Assembly (NCBI GenBank): GCA_937920635.1
Contig: CAKZUE010000015.1
Span: forward strand, 33,122-97,121
DNA length: 64,000 bases
Direction: 5' to 3'
Origin: an uncultured Bryobacteraceae bacterium
GTDB taxonomy: Bacteria; Acidobacteriota; Terriglobia; Bryobacterales; Bryobacteraceae
In this document: positions 52,748 through 60,193 of the stretch, one piece after another
How the letters are laid out: every line of letters starts with the position of its first letter
How positions within the stretch are numbered: the first letter of the stretch is position 1
The notes under the pieces: model-generated
Told to the model about the DNA's origin: nothing
Seen by the model: only the letters and a program-made list of their open reading frames with translations
Databases searched by the model: none
Translations under genes and position numbers: made by a program

Positions 52748-53581
52748 CTACAGCACGTCGGCGAAGCCGCGCTTCAGGTGGCGGAAGAACATCCCTCCCA
52801 GGAAGAACGTCGCGCCCGCTACCACCGCCAGCACCAGCAGGTCGGAGACGGCGGGAAGCTCGTAGGTCATCAGCCGCTGCCGGTATCCCTTCACCACCAG
52901 CGCCAGCGGATTGTATTTCACCAGGAACCGCGCCGCCGGCGGGAAGTAGGATGCGTCGATGAAGATCGGCGTCACCCAGAACCATCCCGTCAGCAGCACC
53001 ACCACAAGCTGCGCCGTGTCGCGCAGAAACACCTGAAGGCTGGCCGCCAGCCATCCGATCCCGATGGCGAACAGCCCCAGCAGCACCGTGTACACGGGCA
53101 ACAGCAGGATCAGCACGCTGAAATGCCCCGTCATCCACCGCACCATCAGCATCGCCACCAGCACGGCGAATCCGTGGCTGGCCAGCGACGACAGAAACAG
53201 CGTCACCGGGATGATCTCCGCCGGAAACACCGTCTTCGTGATCAGGCTCGAATGCTCCACCAGCGAATTGGCCGACCGCTGCACCGTCTCCTGAAACAGC
53301 ATCCACGGCAGATACCCGCAGAACAGAAACAGCGTGTAGCTGTCCCCTGCCCCGGGCGGCGGCGGCACCTTCAGGCAGTACTGGAACACGAACACCCAGC
53401 TCACCAGCAGCACCAGCGGGTGGATCAGCGTCCACAACCAGCCCGCCGCGCTGCCGACAAAGCGCTGCTCAAAGTCCCGCCGCACCATCTGATAGATCAG
53501 CGAGCGCCGCTCCCGCAGCACGCGCAGAAACATCATCCCCGGCAGCCGGATGGGCATTGGAATGGCGCTTGCCTGGCTCAA
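52748..53581 (-). CDS. ABC-2 type polysaccharide/O-antigen export permease (Wzm-like)
   Basis: 277 residues with six membrane helices. The cytoplasmic N-terminus has the typical RSLIYQMVRRDFEQRFVGSA and AAGWLWTLIHPLVLLVSWVF, followed by LFCGYLPWMLFQETVQRSAN, SLVEHSSLITKTVFPAEIIP and WVTPIFIDASYFPPAARFLV, then KYNPLALVVKGYRQ. This is the TagG/Wzm/KpsM family that moves polysaccharides across the inner membrane. Its ATPase partner (Wzt) normally follows directly, but here a sulfatase gene does. Either the ATPase is elsewhere or the locus has been rearranged. Divergent from nuoA by 55 bp. Confidence 0.85.
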   Translation of the reverse strand: MSQASAIPMPIRLPGMMFLRVLRERRSLIYQMVRRDFEQRFVGSAAGWLWTLIHPLVLLVSWVFVFQYCLKVPPPPGAGDSYTLFLFCGYLPWMLFQETVQRSANSLVEHSSLITKTVFPAEIIPVTLFLSSLASHGFAVLVAMLMVRWMTGHFSVLILLLPVYTVLLGLFAIGIGWLAASLQVFLRDTAQLVVVLLTGWFWVTPIFIDASYFPPAARFLVKYNPLALVVKGYRQRLMTYELPAVSDLLVLAVVAGATFFLGGMFFRHLKRGFADVL

Positions 53582-53621
53582 GAGATGATTCTAGCAGGCG
53601 CCGCTCAGCCAGCCGCCGCGA

Positions 53622-53630
53622 TGATATAGT
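53622..53630 (+). promoter_or_regulatory. extended -10 promoter of nuoA
   Basis: TGATATAGT (53622-53630) matches the extended -10 form TGn-TATAAT with one mismatch. It ends 6 nt before the nuoA ATG (53637), and no Shine-Dalgarno is present, so the mRNA is probably leaderless. No good -35 is seen, which is usual for extended -10 promoters. Confidence 0.55.
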
Positions 53631-53636
53631 GAAACC

Positions 53637-53993
53637 ATGCCGGAAGGTTATCTGCCGATCTTCATTTTCCTGATCTGCGCTATCCTCTTCCCGCTCGTGC
53701 TGCTCGCCATCTTCCGCTATCTGCGCCCGTCGCTGCCCATCCCCGTCAAGCTGGAAGCGTACGAGTGCGGCATCCGCGCCGCCTCCAACGCCCGCGGCCG
53801 CTACACGGTGCGGTTCTACATCGTCGCCATCCTGTTCGTCGTCTTCGATGTGGAAACCATTTTCCTGTTCCCGTGGGCGGTCCGGTTCCGGCAGCTCGCC
53901 TGGTTCGGCGTGGCCGAAGTGGCCGTATTCCTCAGCATCCTGATTGTTGGCTATATCTGGGCCTACAAGAAGGGCGCGCTCGAGTGGGTCTGA
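53637..53993 (+). CDS. nuoA: NADH-quinone oxidoreductase subunit A
   Basis: 118 residues, the usual length, with three membrane helices: LPIFIFLICAILFPLVLLAI, YIVAILFVVFDVETIFLFPW and FGVAEVAVFLSILIVGYIWA. The conserved loop LEAYECGIRAASNARGRYTV and FVVFDVETIFLFPWAV identify NuoA, which forms part of the quinone-site region of complex I with NuoH and NuoJ. It is not followed by nuoB but by an AlaX gene 31 bp downstream, so it is detached from a standard nuo operon. Confidence 0.94.
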   Translation: MPEGYLPIFIFLICAILFPLVLLAIFRYLRPSLPIPVKLEAYECGIRAASNARGRYTVRFYIVAILFVVFDVETIFLFPWAVRFRQLAWFGVAEVAVFLSILIVGYIWAYKKGALEWV

Positions 53994-54024
53994 TACCGGA
54001 ACCTCCGGCGAGGCTTTCCGCCGC

Positions 54025-55200
54025 ATGACAGAGCGGCTTTACTACACCGACAGCTACCTGACAGAATTCGACGCCCGCGTCGTGGAGCGGCTGGATGGGG
54101 GCGCGCGCATCGTGCTCGGCCGCACCGCCTTCTATCCTGCTTCCGGCGGACAACCGCACGACACCGGCGTCCTGAACGGCATCCGTGTCATCGCCGTCGA
54201 AGAAGACTCCGCAGACCGCATCGTCCACGTGCTCGAGCAGCCGTTGCCGGAATCGGAACAGGCCCGCGGCGCCATCGACTGGCCCCGCCGCTTCGACCAT
54301 ATGCAGCAGCATACCGGCCAGCACCTGCTGTCGGCCGTCTTCGAACAACTGTTCGGCTTCACCACCGTCAGCTTCCACATGGGCGCTGAAGCCAGCACCA
54401 TCGATCTGGACACGCCCTCGGTGACGCCTGCCCAGCTCGCCGCCGCCGAACGCCGCGCCAACGAAATGGTCTGGCAGGATCTGCCCGTGTCCATCACTTT
54501 TGAAGACGCCGCCTCGGCCGCCGGCTTGCGGAAGGAGTCCGCGCGCGAAGGGACCCTGCGCATCATCACGATCGAAGGCATCGACCGCTCCGCCTGCGGC
54601 GGCACGCATGTGCGCTCCACCGGCCAGATCGGCGCCATCCTCGTCCGCAAGACCGAAAAGATCCGCGGCCAGTCGCGCGTCGAATTCCTTTGCGGCTCGC
54701 GCGCCATCGCCCGCGCCCGCGCCGATTTCGAGGCGCTGGACCGCGCGGCGCGCCTGTTCAGCGCCGCTCTGGACGACGTGCCCCAGACCGCCGCGTCTCT
54801 GCTTGAGCAGGCCAAACAGGCCGAGAAAACGCGCCGCAAACTTGCTCTGGAGCTGGCCCAACTGCGCGGCCGCTCGCTCTATGAATCCTGCCCGCCCGAT
54901 GCGGGCGGCCTGCGCGTGCACGTGGAGAGAATCGCCTCCGGCGCCATTGATGACGAGGTGCGCGCGCTCGCCCAGAGTTTCTGCTCGGGCAGCCGCGGCG
55001 TCTTTCTGGCCGCCTGCGAAAATCCGCCGAGCGTATTGCTCGCCACCGGCGCCGAAACCGGCATCGATGCTGGCGCGCGCCTGAAGGCCGCGCTGGAGAA
55101 GTGCGGCGGCCGCGGGGGCGGCTCGCCGCGCATCGCCCAGGGCAGCCTGCCCTCGGCGGAAATCCTCGAGGCCCTCGTGCGCGCTCTCTCTCAGCGGTAG
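54025..55200 (+). CDS. AlaX-type alanyl-tRNA editing protein, long form
   Basis: 391 residues from ATG 54025. It lacks the alanyl-tRNA synthetase catalytic domain but has the editing fold: TAFYPASGGQPHDTG, the zinc ligands HMQQHTGQHLL (HxxxH), and SACGGTHVRSTGQIG (CxxxH). A coiled-coil stretch (LEQAKQAEKTRRKLALELAQ) leads to a DHHA1-like C-Ala domain (KCGGRGGGSPRIAQG). It clears Ser- or Gly-mischarged tRNA-Ala in trans. It is probably cotranscribed with nuoA despite being unrelated. Its 3' end overlaps the transporter gene by 10 bp on the other strand. Confidence 0.9.
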   Translation: MTERLYYTDSYLTEFDARVVERLDGGARIVLGRTAFYPASGGQPHDTGVLNGIRVIAVEEDSADRIVHVLEQPLPESEQARGAIDWPRRFDHMQQHTGQHLLSAVFEQLFGFTTVSFHMGAEASTIDLDTPSVTPAQLAAAERRANEMVWQDLPVSITFEDAASAAGLRKESAREGTLRIITIEGIDRSACGGTHVRSTGQIGAILVRKTEKIRGQSRVEFLCGSRAIARARADFEALDRAARLFSAALDDVPQTAASLLEQAKQAEKTRRKLALELAQLRGRSLYESCPPDAGGLRVHVERIASGAIDDEVRALAQSFCSGSRGVFLAACENPPSVLLATGAETGIDAGARLKAALEKCGGRGGGSPRIAQGSLPSAEILEALVRALSQR

Positions 55201-56270
55201 AGCGGCGCGATCGACAGCAGCCCCAGCCCCGCCGCGTACAACACCAGCATCAGCCAGATGCGCGCCTTCACGCCCGTGTTCGCGCCGGCGAACTCTTTCC
55301 ACACCAGCAGCCCCCACAGCGTGCTCACCAGCGTCGCGCCCTGCCCCATCGCATAGCTCACCGCCGGCCCCACGTTCACCGTCTTCGGCGCGCTCGCCGC
55401 CACGAAGTTGCTGATCGTGCCCACGCTCCAGATGATCCCTCCGAGCACGCCCAGCGCATGCTGCCGCGAGGTGCCCGTCAGATAATCCCGAAACCCCACC
55501 GGCTCGCCCTCCACCGGCAGGTTCATGAAGAACAGGTTGAACACCGGCGTCGACACCAGCACGCCCACCGCAAAACAGAACGCCGCCGCATAGGGACCCA
55601 GCCCCAGATCCCCCTGCTTGCTCATCTCCACCAGCGGATAAAACAGCCCCATCAGCACGCCCGCCGCCAGGCTCAGCCCCAGCCCTTTCCATGGCGAGGC
55701 CTTGCGCGCGCCCGGCTTGCCGCGCTTGCCGCGCTCCGGCGGCGCCTCCGCGGGCTTCTCCGCCGCGCGCTGCCGCGACAGCGCCGTGTATGCCATGGCC
55801 GTCATCACAATCGCCAGCACCACCAGCGCCACGCCTCCAAACACGAGCTCCGGACGCCCCGCCGGGTTGATGACGTAGTTCAGAACCGCCCCGACGATCA
55901 GCGCCAGCCCTATCCCCACCGGAAAGGCCACCGCCAGCCCCGCCACCGAAATCGCCGCCACCAGCAGCAAATTCGCCAGGTTGAACACAACCCCTCCCCC
56001 TGCCGCCAGCGCCATCTGCCTCTTGCCCGTCACCGCTAGATTGTCCAGGAACGGGAACAAAACCTGATCCGAACCCGGGATCACCGTTTCCAGGCTGCCG
56101 AACGTGAACGCCGCCACCGTGGCGCTCAACATCACGCCGATCACGTAGTCGAAATAATACAACTCGAACCGCCAGCGCCCGGCCATCTTCATCGTGTTGG
56201 CCCACGAGCCCCAGCACAGCATCGACAGGATCATCAGCAGCAACGTCGCCAGATAAGTGGTGGGAATCAT
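55191..56270 (-). CDS. GRP/DMT-superfamily sugar-type transporter
   Basis: 359 residues and about 10 membrane helices. The start MLCWGSWANTMKMAGRWRFE and YYFDYVIGVMLSATVAAFTF, VGIGLALIVGAVLNYVINP, then GLFYPLVEMSKQGDLGLGPY and SYAMGQGATLVSTLWGLLVW resemble the glucose/ribose-porter and ureide-permease branch of the drug/metabolite transporter superfamily. A charged Lys/Arg-rich loop (PERGKRGKPGARKASPWKG) splits the two five-helix halves. It probably moves a small solute such as a sugar; the substrate is not identified. The gene ends inside the convergent alaX 3' end, so no separate terminator exists. Confidence 0.78.
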   Translation of the reverse strand: MIPTTYLATLLLMILSMLCWGSWANTMKMAGRWRFELYYFDYVIGVMLSATVAAFTFGSLETVIPGSDQVLFPFLDNLAVTGKRQMALAAGGGVVFNLANLLLVAAISVAGLAVAFPVGIGLALIVGAVLNYVINPAGRPELVFGGVALVVLAIVMTAMAYTALSRQRAAEKPAEAPPERGKRGKPGARKASPWKGLGLSLAAGVLMGLFYPLVEMSKQGDLGLGPYAAAFCFAVGVLVSTPVFNLFFMNLPVEGEPVGFRDYLTGTSRQHALGVLGGIIWSVGTISNFVAASAPKTVNVGPAVSYAMGQGATLVSTLWGLLVWKEFAGANTGVKARIWLMLVLYAAGLGLLSIAPLYR

Positions 56271-56348
56271 CGCCGGTGCCTCGCTCTCCTCTAGCCCATC
56301 AGCACAGAACTCTGTAATATTATCAGCAGACGTAACAGGGAGGCATCC

Positions 56349-57494
56349 ATGAGACTTGCGTTGCTAGCCGCGTTCCTGCTCGCCGCGCCCGCCGGCGCCC
56401 AGAGCCAGCGCTACCAGATCGACGCCCAGACGCCGGAGGGACTCCTGCTGCAAATGGCCGGATCCGAGTCCGACGACGCCAAAAAGATCCAGCTGTACGA
56501 AGAATTCCTCCAGAAGTACCCGGATCACGCTGGCAAGCCTTACGCCCTGAATCAGGTCGTGCCGCTCTGGCTTAAGACCAAAGCCCTCGACAAGGTGATC
56601 TCCGGCGCGCGCGACATCCTCGCCGCCGAGCCCGACAACGCGCCCGCCGCCTACAACGCTTTGCAGGCGTGCGAGGAGAAGAACGACGCCGCCTGCATCG
56701 TCGAATGGGCCGATGCCACCATCGCCGCCGCGAAGAAGAAGATCGAGTCCAAAGAGCCCGAAGACGAGACCGAAGCGGAAACCTGGAAAGCCGAAGTCGA
56801 TTTCGCCAGACAGGTCATCACCCGCGCCGAGTACTCTTTCTATGCGGGCGCGCTCAGGAGCGGCGATCCCCAGGCCATCCTCACGCTGGCCCAGGGCCTC
56901 GAGAAGGCCAACCCCAAGAGCCAGTACATGGCGCAGACCGCCGGCCGCGGATTCATCGCTCTCATTCAGATGAAAGACATGAAGCGGGCGCTTGAATACG
57001 CGGAAAATGCCGCCGCCCAGGGCTTCGCCAACGAGGACATGCTCGTCTTCGCCGCCGACACTCATCTCAGTTCGACGAAGAATTTTGACAAGGCCGCCGA
57101 ATACGCTACGGCTCTCATCCAGATGCTGCCTTCCCGTGCTGCGCCCGAAGGCATGGATCCCGCCGCCTGGGAAAAGAAGAAAAAAGACACCCTCGCCCGC
57201 GGCTATTGGATCGCTGGAATCGCCCTCGGCGCGCGGGAAAAATGGCCGGAATGCGAAAAACTTCTCGAGGAAGGCCTCTCCGCCATCCAGGCCAGTTCCG
57301 CCGCAAATGACCTGCTTCCCGGAGCGTATTTCTATCTCGGTCTCGCCAACTACAATCTCGCCGGCAAAGGGCCCAAACGGGACAAGGCCCGGCTCGCCGC
57401 CGCCCAGAAGCACTGGAGCGCCTGCGCTGCGATGAAAAGCCCCTTCCAGGCGCGCGCGCAACAGAATCTCGTGAGTCTCGCCGCCGGCAAGTAA
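56349..57494 (+). CDS. secreted TPR-repeat protein
   Basis: 381 residues with a signal peptide (MRLALLAAFLLAAPAGAQSQ) and a GGGAGG Shine-Dalgarno. The body is a string of helix pairs of TPR type: IQLYEEFLQKYPDHAGKPYA, GARDILAAEPDNAPAAYNAL, ALEYAENAAAQGFANEDMLV, EYATALIQMLPSRAAPEGMD and LLEEGLSAIQASSAANDLLP. A KKKIESKEPEDETEAETWKA insertion is highly charged. It is likely a periplasmic scaffold. The acetate-kinase gene starts 3 bp after its stop, so they share a transcript. No catalytic motif is seen. Confidence 0.75.
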   Translation: MRLALLAAFLLAAPAGAQSQRYQIDAQTPEGLLLQMAGSESDDAKKIQLYEEFLQKYPDHAGKPYALNQVVPLWLKTKALDKVISGARDILAAEPDNAPAAYNALQACEEKNDAACIVEWADATIAAAKKKIESKEPEDETEAETWKAEVDFARQVITRAEYSFYAGALRSGDPQAILTLAQGLEKANPKSQYMAQTAGRGFIALIQMKDMKRALEYAENAAAQGFANEDMLVFAADTHLSSTKNFDKAAEYATALIQMLPSRAAPEGMDPAAWEKKKKDTLARGYWIAGIALGAREKWPECEKLLEEGLSAIQASSAANDLLPGAYFYLGLANYNLAGKGPKRDKARLAAAQKHWSACAAMKSPFQARAQQNLVSLAAGK

Positions 57495-57497
57495 AGC

Positions 57498-58607
57498 ATG
57501 AACATTCTCATCCCCAACCTCGGCTCCACGTCGCTCAAGTACCAGATTCTCGCCATGCCGGAGGAGCGGGAGCTCGCCCGCGGTCGCTTCGAGCGGGTCT
57601 CCAACTACTCTGCCGCCATCGCCGAAATCCGCTCCGGCGACACGCCCGTCGATGCCGTCGCCTTCAAGGCGGCCCACGGCGGACCCCGCTACCAGGGCAC
57701 TTACCTCATCGATGACGGCGTCGAACAGGCCATGGCGCAGTTCCTCCTCGCTGCGCCGCTGCACAACGCCATCTATCTCGACGCCATCCGCGCCTTCCGC
57801 CAGGCCATGCCCGGCGTGCCGCTCGTCGCCGCCTTCGAGACCGAGTTCCACCGCAACAAGCCGGAATACGCCCGCGTCTACGGCGTTCCGCAGGATTGGC
57901 GCACCGGGCACGGCGTCGAGAAATACGGCTTCCACGGCGCCTCGCATGAATACGTCAGCCTCCGCGCGCCCCAACTGCTCGGCTGCACGCCCGCGGATCT
58001 GCGCCTCGCCAGTTGCCACCTCGGCGGCAGTTCTTCCGTCTGCGCCATCGACCGCGGCGTCTCCGTGGACACCACCATGGGTTTCTCGCCGCAATCGGGG
58101 CTCGAAAACGCCACCCGCCACGGCGACCTCGACGTCTTCGCCGTGCTCTACATGATGGACCGCAACGGCTGGACAACCGAACAGGTTCGCACCCAACTGT
58201 CCCGCGTTAGCGGCCTCGCCGGTCTGTCCGGCGTCGCCGGCGGCGACGTGCGCGACATCATGGAGGCCGCGCGCGCGGGCTTAGCCGCCGCCAACTTAGC
58301 GCTGGACGTGTTCGTATATCAGGTGAAAAAGGCCGTCGCCGGCTGCGCCGCCGTCATGAACGGCCTCGATGCCATCGCCTTCACCGGCGGCATCGGCGAA
58401 AACAGCCCCTCCCTGCGCCGCGCCATCTGCGACGGGCTCTCGTTCCTCGGCGTCGAATTGGACGCCTCGATCAACGAAGACGGACAGGGAGACCGCGTGA
58501 TCTCAAGCCGCAACTCGGCGGTGCAGGTGGTTGCCCTCGCCACCAATGAAGAACTAATCGTCGCCCGCCGCGCCTACCGCATCCTCTCAAAAAACTCCAA
58601 AAACTAA
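57498..58607 (+). CDS. ackA: divergent acetate kinase (ASKHA acyl kinase)
   Basis: 369 residues, somewhat shorter than usual acetate kinases (about 400). ASKHA motifs are recognisable: MNILIPNLGSTSLKYQIL, EKYGFHGASHEYVSLRAP, ASCHLGGSSSVCAIDRG, TTMGFSPQSGLENATRHGDL, AFTGGIGENSPSLRRAICDG and NEELIVARRAYRIL. By alignment from memory to the Methanosarcina enzyme, the catalytic Arg of HRVVHGG is Lys here (FKAAHGG) and the Asp of FDTAFH is Glu (FETEFH); GFTPLEGL has become GFSPQSGL. It may phosphorylate another short-chain acid or be less active. No phosphotransacetylase gene is adjacent; a TPR protein precedes it by 3 bp. Confidence 0.8.
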   Translation: MNILIPNLGSTSLKYQILAMPEERELARGRFERVSNYSAAIAEIRSGDTPVDAVAFKAAHGGPRYQGTYLIDDGVEQAMAQFLLAAPLHNAIYLDAIRAFRQAMPGVPLVAAFETEFHRNKPEYARVYGVPQDWRTGHGVEKYGFHGASHEYVSLRAPQLLGCTPADLRLASCHLGGSSSVCAIDRGVSVDTTMGFSPQSGLENATRHGDLDVFAVLYMMDRNGWTTEQVRTQLSRVSGLAGLSGVAGGDVRDIMEAARAGLAAANLALDVFVYQVKKAVAGCAAVMNGLDAIAFTGGIGENSPSLRRAICDGLSFLGVELDASINEDGQGDRVISSRNSAVQVVALATNEELIVARRAYRILSKNSKN

Positions 58608-58614
58608 AAAAACC

Positions 58615-58691
58615 GGGGACAGGCCCGCCTGGCACCAATTTCATCTTTTTAAAAACTGGGGACAGGCCCGCTTGGCACCAATTTCATCTTT
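58615..58691 (+). repeat. first pair of 43-nt direct repeats
   Basis: Copies start at 58615 and 58658, exactly 43 nt apart. Each begins GGGGACAGGCCCGC, continues with (C/T)TGGCACCAATTTCATC and ends in a T run and AAAAACT. The copies differ at CCTGG versus CTTGG and in the T/A-rich tail. CAGGC-CC-GCCTG within the first copy can fold into a short hairpin. Confidence 0.9.
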
Positions 58692-58936
58692 GTCGAGCAA
58701 ACGGGGAAGCCCGGGAAGGAACGGGACAGCGGCCAAGCATGAACCCGGCTGCACCTGGAAGCATGAAAATGCGCGCCCCGGCCCCGCCGTTGGTCTGTGC
58801 CGCAGGCAAAGCACGCACAGCGCTTCTGTTCCGCGCGCAGGCCTCGCAGCGGCCGGAGTGAGCGGACTCTCCGCTGCGGCTGCGCTGCGTTGGCGGTGCT
58901 TGTTGCAGCGGTGTTGGTGCCGCGTGGTTAACAAGC

Positions 58937-59009
58937 AGGGACAGGCCCGCCTGGCACCAATTTCATCTTTGTAAAAACTGGGGACAGGCCCGCCCGGCAC
59001 CAGTTTTCC
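58937..59009 (+). repeat. second pair of 43-nt direct repeats
   Basis: Copies start at 58937 and 58980, again exactly 43 nt apart, and 322 nt to the right of the first pair. Copy 3 begins AGGGACAGG instead of GGGGACAGG; copy 4 has CCCGG instead of CCTGG and diverges after CACCAGTTTTCCAC. The internal copies are the best preserved. Confidence 0.9.
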
Positions 59010-59066
59010 ACTTCGAGCATTGAAGCTGCCGCCGCTTCACTTACGGCATGGCCCCGGACTGTGCTG

Positions 59067-59576
59067 TCAGTGCCCGCCGTCGCCCACCGCCACCGGATGG
59101 TCCAGCTTCACCTTGCCCGTCGCTCCCTCCGGCAGCGGCGCCAGCAGTTGCTCCTTGCGGTAGATCAGCGTGCTTGTGTTGAAGCTCGCCAGCTCAAACC
59201 CGTGCCCATGCGTGATCGCGTCGGTCGGACACGCCTCCACACAGTAGCCGCAGAAGATGCAACGGCTGTAATCGATGTTGTACACCGCCGCGTAGCGTTC
59301 GCCGCCGCTGATCCGCTCCTGCTCCGTGTTGTCCGCGGCCTCGATGTAGATGCACTGCACCGGGCACGCCGCCGAGCACAGAAAACAGGCGACGCACTTC
59401 TCCAGCCCGTTGTCGTCTCGCTGCAACACGTGCAGCCCGCGGTAACGCTCCTGAAACACCGGCGGCGCATCGGGATAGTCGTCGGTGATGATCGGATTCA
59501 TCATCTCCTGGATCGTCACCGACATCCCCTTGGCGATCGCCGCCGCGCCCTTCAGGATCTCCTGTATCTTCGGCAT
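59067..59576 (-). CDS. nuoI: NADH-quinone oxidoreductase subunit I
   Basis: 169 residues. Two [4Fe-4S] motifs are intact: CVACFLCSAACPVQCIYIEA and CIFCGYCVEACPTDAITHGH, with RYRGLHVLQRDDNGLEKCVA before the first. These are clusters N6a and N6b of complex I, relaying electrons toward quinone. A GGAGCGGAG Shine-Dalgarno precedes the ATG. It is alone: the next genes on the strand are a thioredoxin-like protein upstream and non-coding repeats downstream, and nuoA is 5 kb away on the other strand, so the nuo genes are scattered. Confidence 0.94.
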   Translation of the reverse strand: MPKIQEILKGAAAIAKGMSVTIQEMMNPIITDDYPDAPPVFQERYRGLHVLQRDDNGLEKCVACFLCSAACPVQCIYIEAADNTEQERISGGERYAAVYNIDYSRCIFCGYCVEACPTDAITHGHGFELASFNTSTLIYRKEQLLAPLPEGATGKVKLDHPVAVGDGGH

Positions 59577-59638
59577 CTTGTCTGCTCCGCTCCTGTCTCG
59601 CTTATCTCATCCGATGCGCCGGCGCTCCCGCCGGAAGC

Positions 59639-60136
59639 CTAATTCTTTGCCCCTGAGCCCGGCTTGTACAGCGGCGCGGACTCGCACGGCTGGAAGATCG
59701 GCCTGCCTGCCCTCGCGCCCAGCGCCTCATACACCCGCCGGTCGATCACCTCGCAACTGTCCGAAACCGTCCCGTCAACTTCAATCACGAACAGTGGCGG
59801 CACATACTCGATCCTATACGCGTTGCTCGACGGATAACCAGCCGAAGCCGCGTCCAGCAGCACCGGCAGCACCACCGGAAACAGCGGCAGAAACCCGCGC
59901 GTCCGCGCCGCGTCGTCCTGGCTGATCGCGTACACCGGCAACGCCCCTCCGCTCAAGCGGTCCAGAAACGGCAGCGCCAGTTGGCACGTCGGACAGCTCG
60001 CTTTGAAAAACACGATCGCCGCCGGCCCCTGCTCCAGAATCTTCCTGAGCGAGACGCGGCCGCCCTCGATCCGCTCGAGCTCGAAACCGGGCGCCGTCTG
60101 TCCCTTCCTGAGCATGGCCTGCTGCCGCTCCTGCAC
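59639..60136 (-). CDS. thioredoxin-fold redoxin (TlpA/AhpC-TSA-like)
   Basis: 165 residues from GTG 60136, or 158 from ATG 60115 (MLRKGQTAPGFELERIEGGR), which has AGGAG 12 nt upstream and is equally likely. The redox-active pair is in IVFFKASCPTCQLALPFLDR (C-P-T-C), followed by LPVYAISQDDAARTRGFLPL and YVPPLFVIEVDGTVSDSCEV, with the cis-Pro loop VPPLF. There is no signal peptide in the short form, so it may act in the cytoplasm. It probably belongs to the same transcript as nuoI. The partner is unknown. Confidence 0.8.
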   Translation of the reverse strand: MQERQQAMLRKGQTAPGFELERIEGGRVSLRKILEQGPAAIVFFKASCPTCQLALPFLDRLSGGALPVYAISQDDAARTRGFLPLFPVVLPVLLDAASAGYPSSNAYRIEYVPPLFVIEVDGTVSDSCEVIDRRVYEALGARAGRPIFQPCESAPLYKPGSGAKN

Positions 60137-60193
60137 CTCGCGGACCGCTGAAATTCCCAGTCTACCAATCCGCGCTTCCGGAGCCGCGTGTCT

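Larger units (their letters stand above)
58608..59066. other. 459-bp non-coding island between ackA and nuoI
   Basis: The island contains four copies of a 43-nt unit as two direct pairs (58615-58691 and 58937-59009) around about 245 bp of unique GC-rich sequence. That core holds an imperfect hairpin, GCAGCGG (58846-58852) with CCGCTGC (58871-58877). Frames open on both strands exist only because the repeats are stop-free; they share repeated peptides such as APISSL at both ends and resemble no protein. I interpret it as a repeat-derived, possibly mobile or decayed, element. Confidence 0.65.

Noticed and set aside
51542..53629. 695-codon open plus-strand frame over the sulfatase and ABC permease
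   Set aside because: It is antisense to two proteins with intact catalytic and membrane signatures. Its low-complexity Arg/His/Gln composition is typical of a shadow.
58641..59000. Open frames of about 100-120 codons on both strands across the repeat island
   Set aside because: They exist because the repeats are stop-free; the encoded peptides repeat the same short words at both ends and lack any protein-like pattern.
58615..59009. CRISPR array
   Set aside because: The repeats touch each other within pairs, leaving no spacers of constant length, and there are only four copies and no cas genes.
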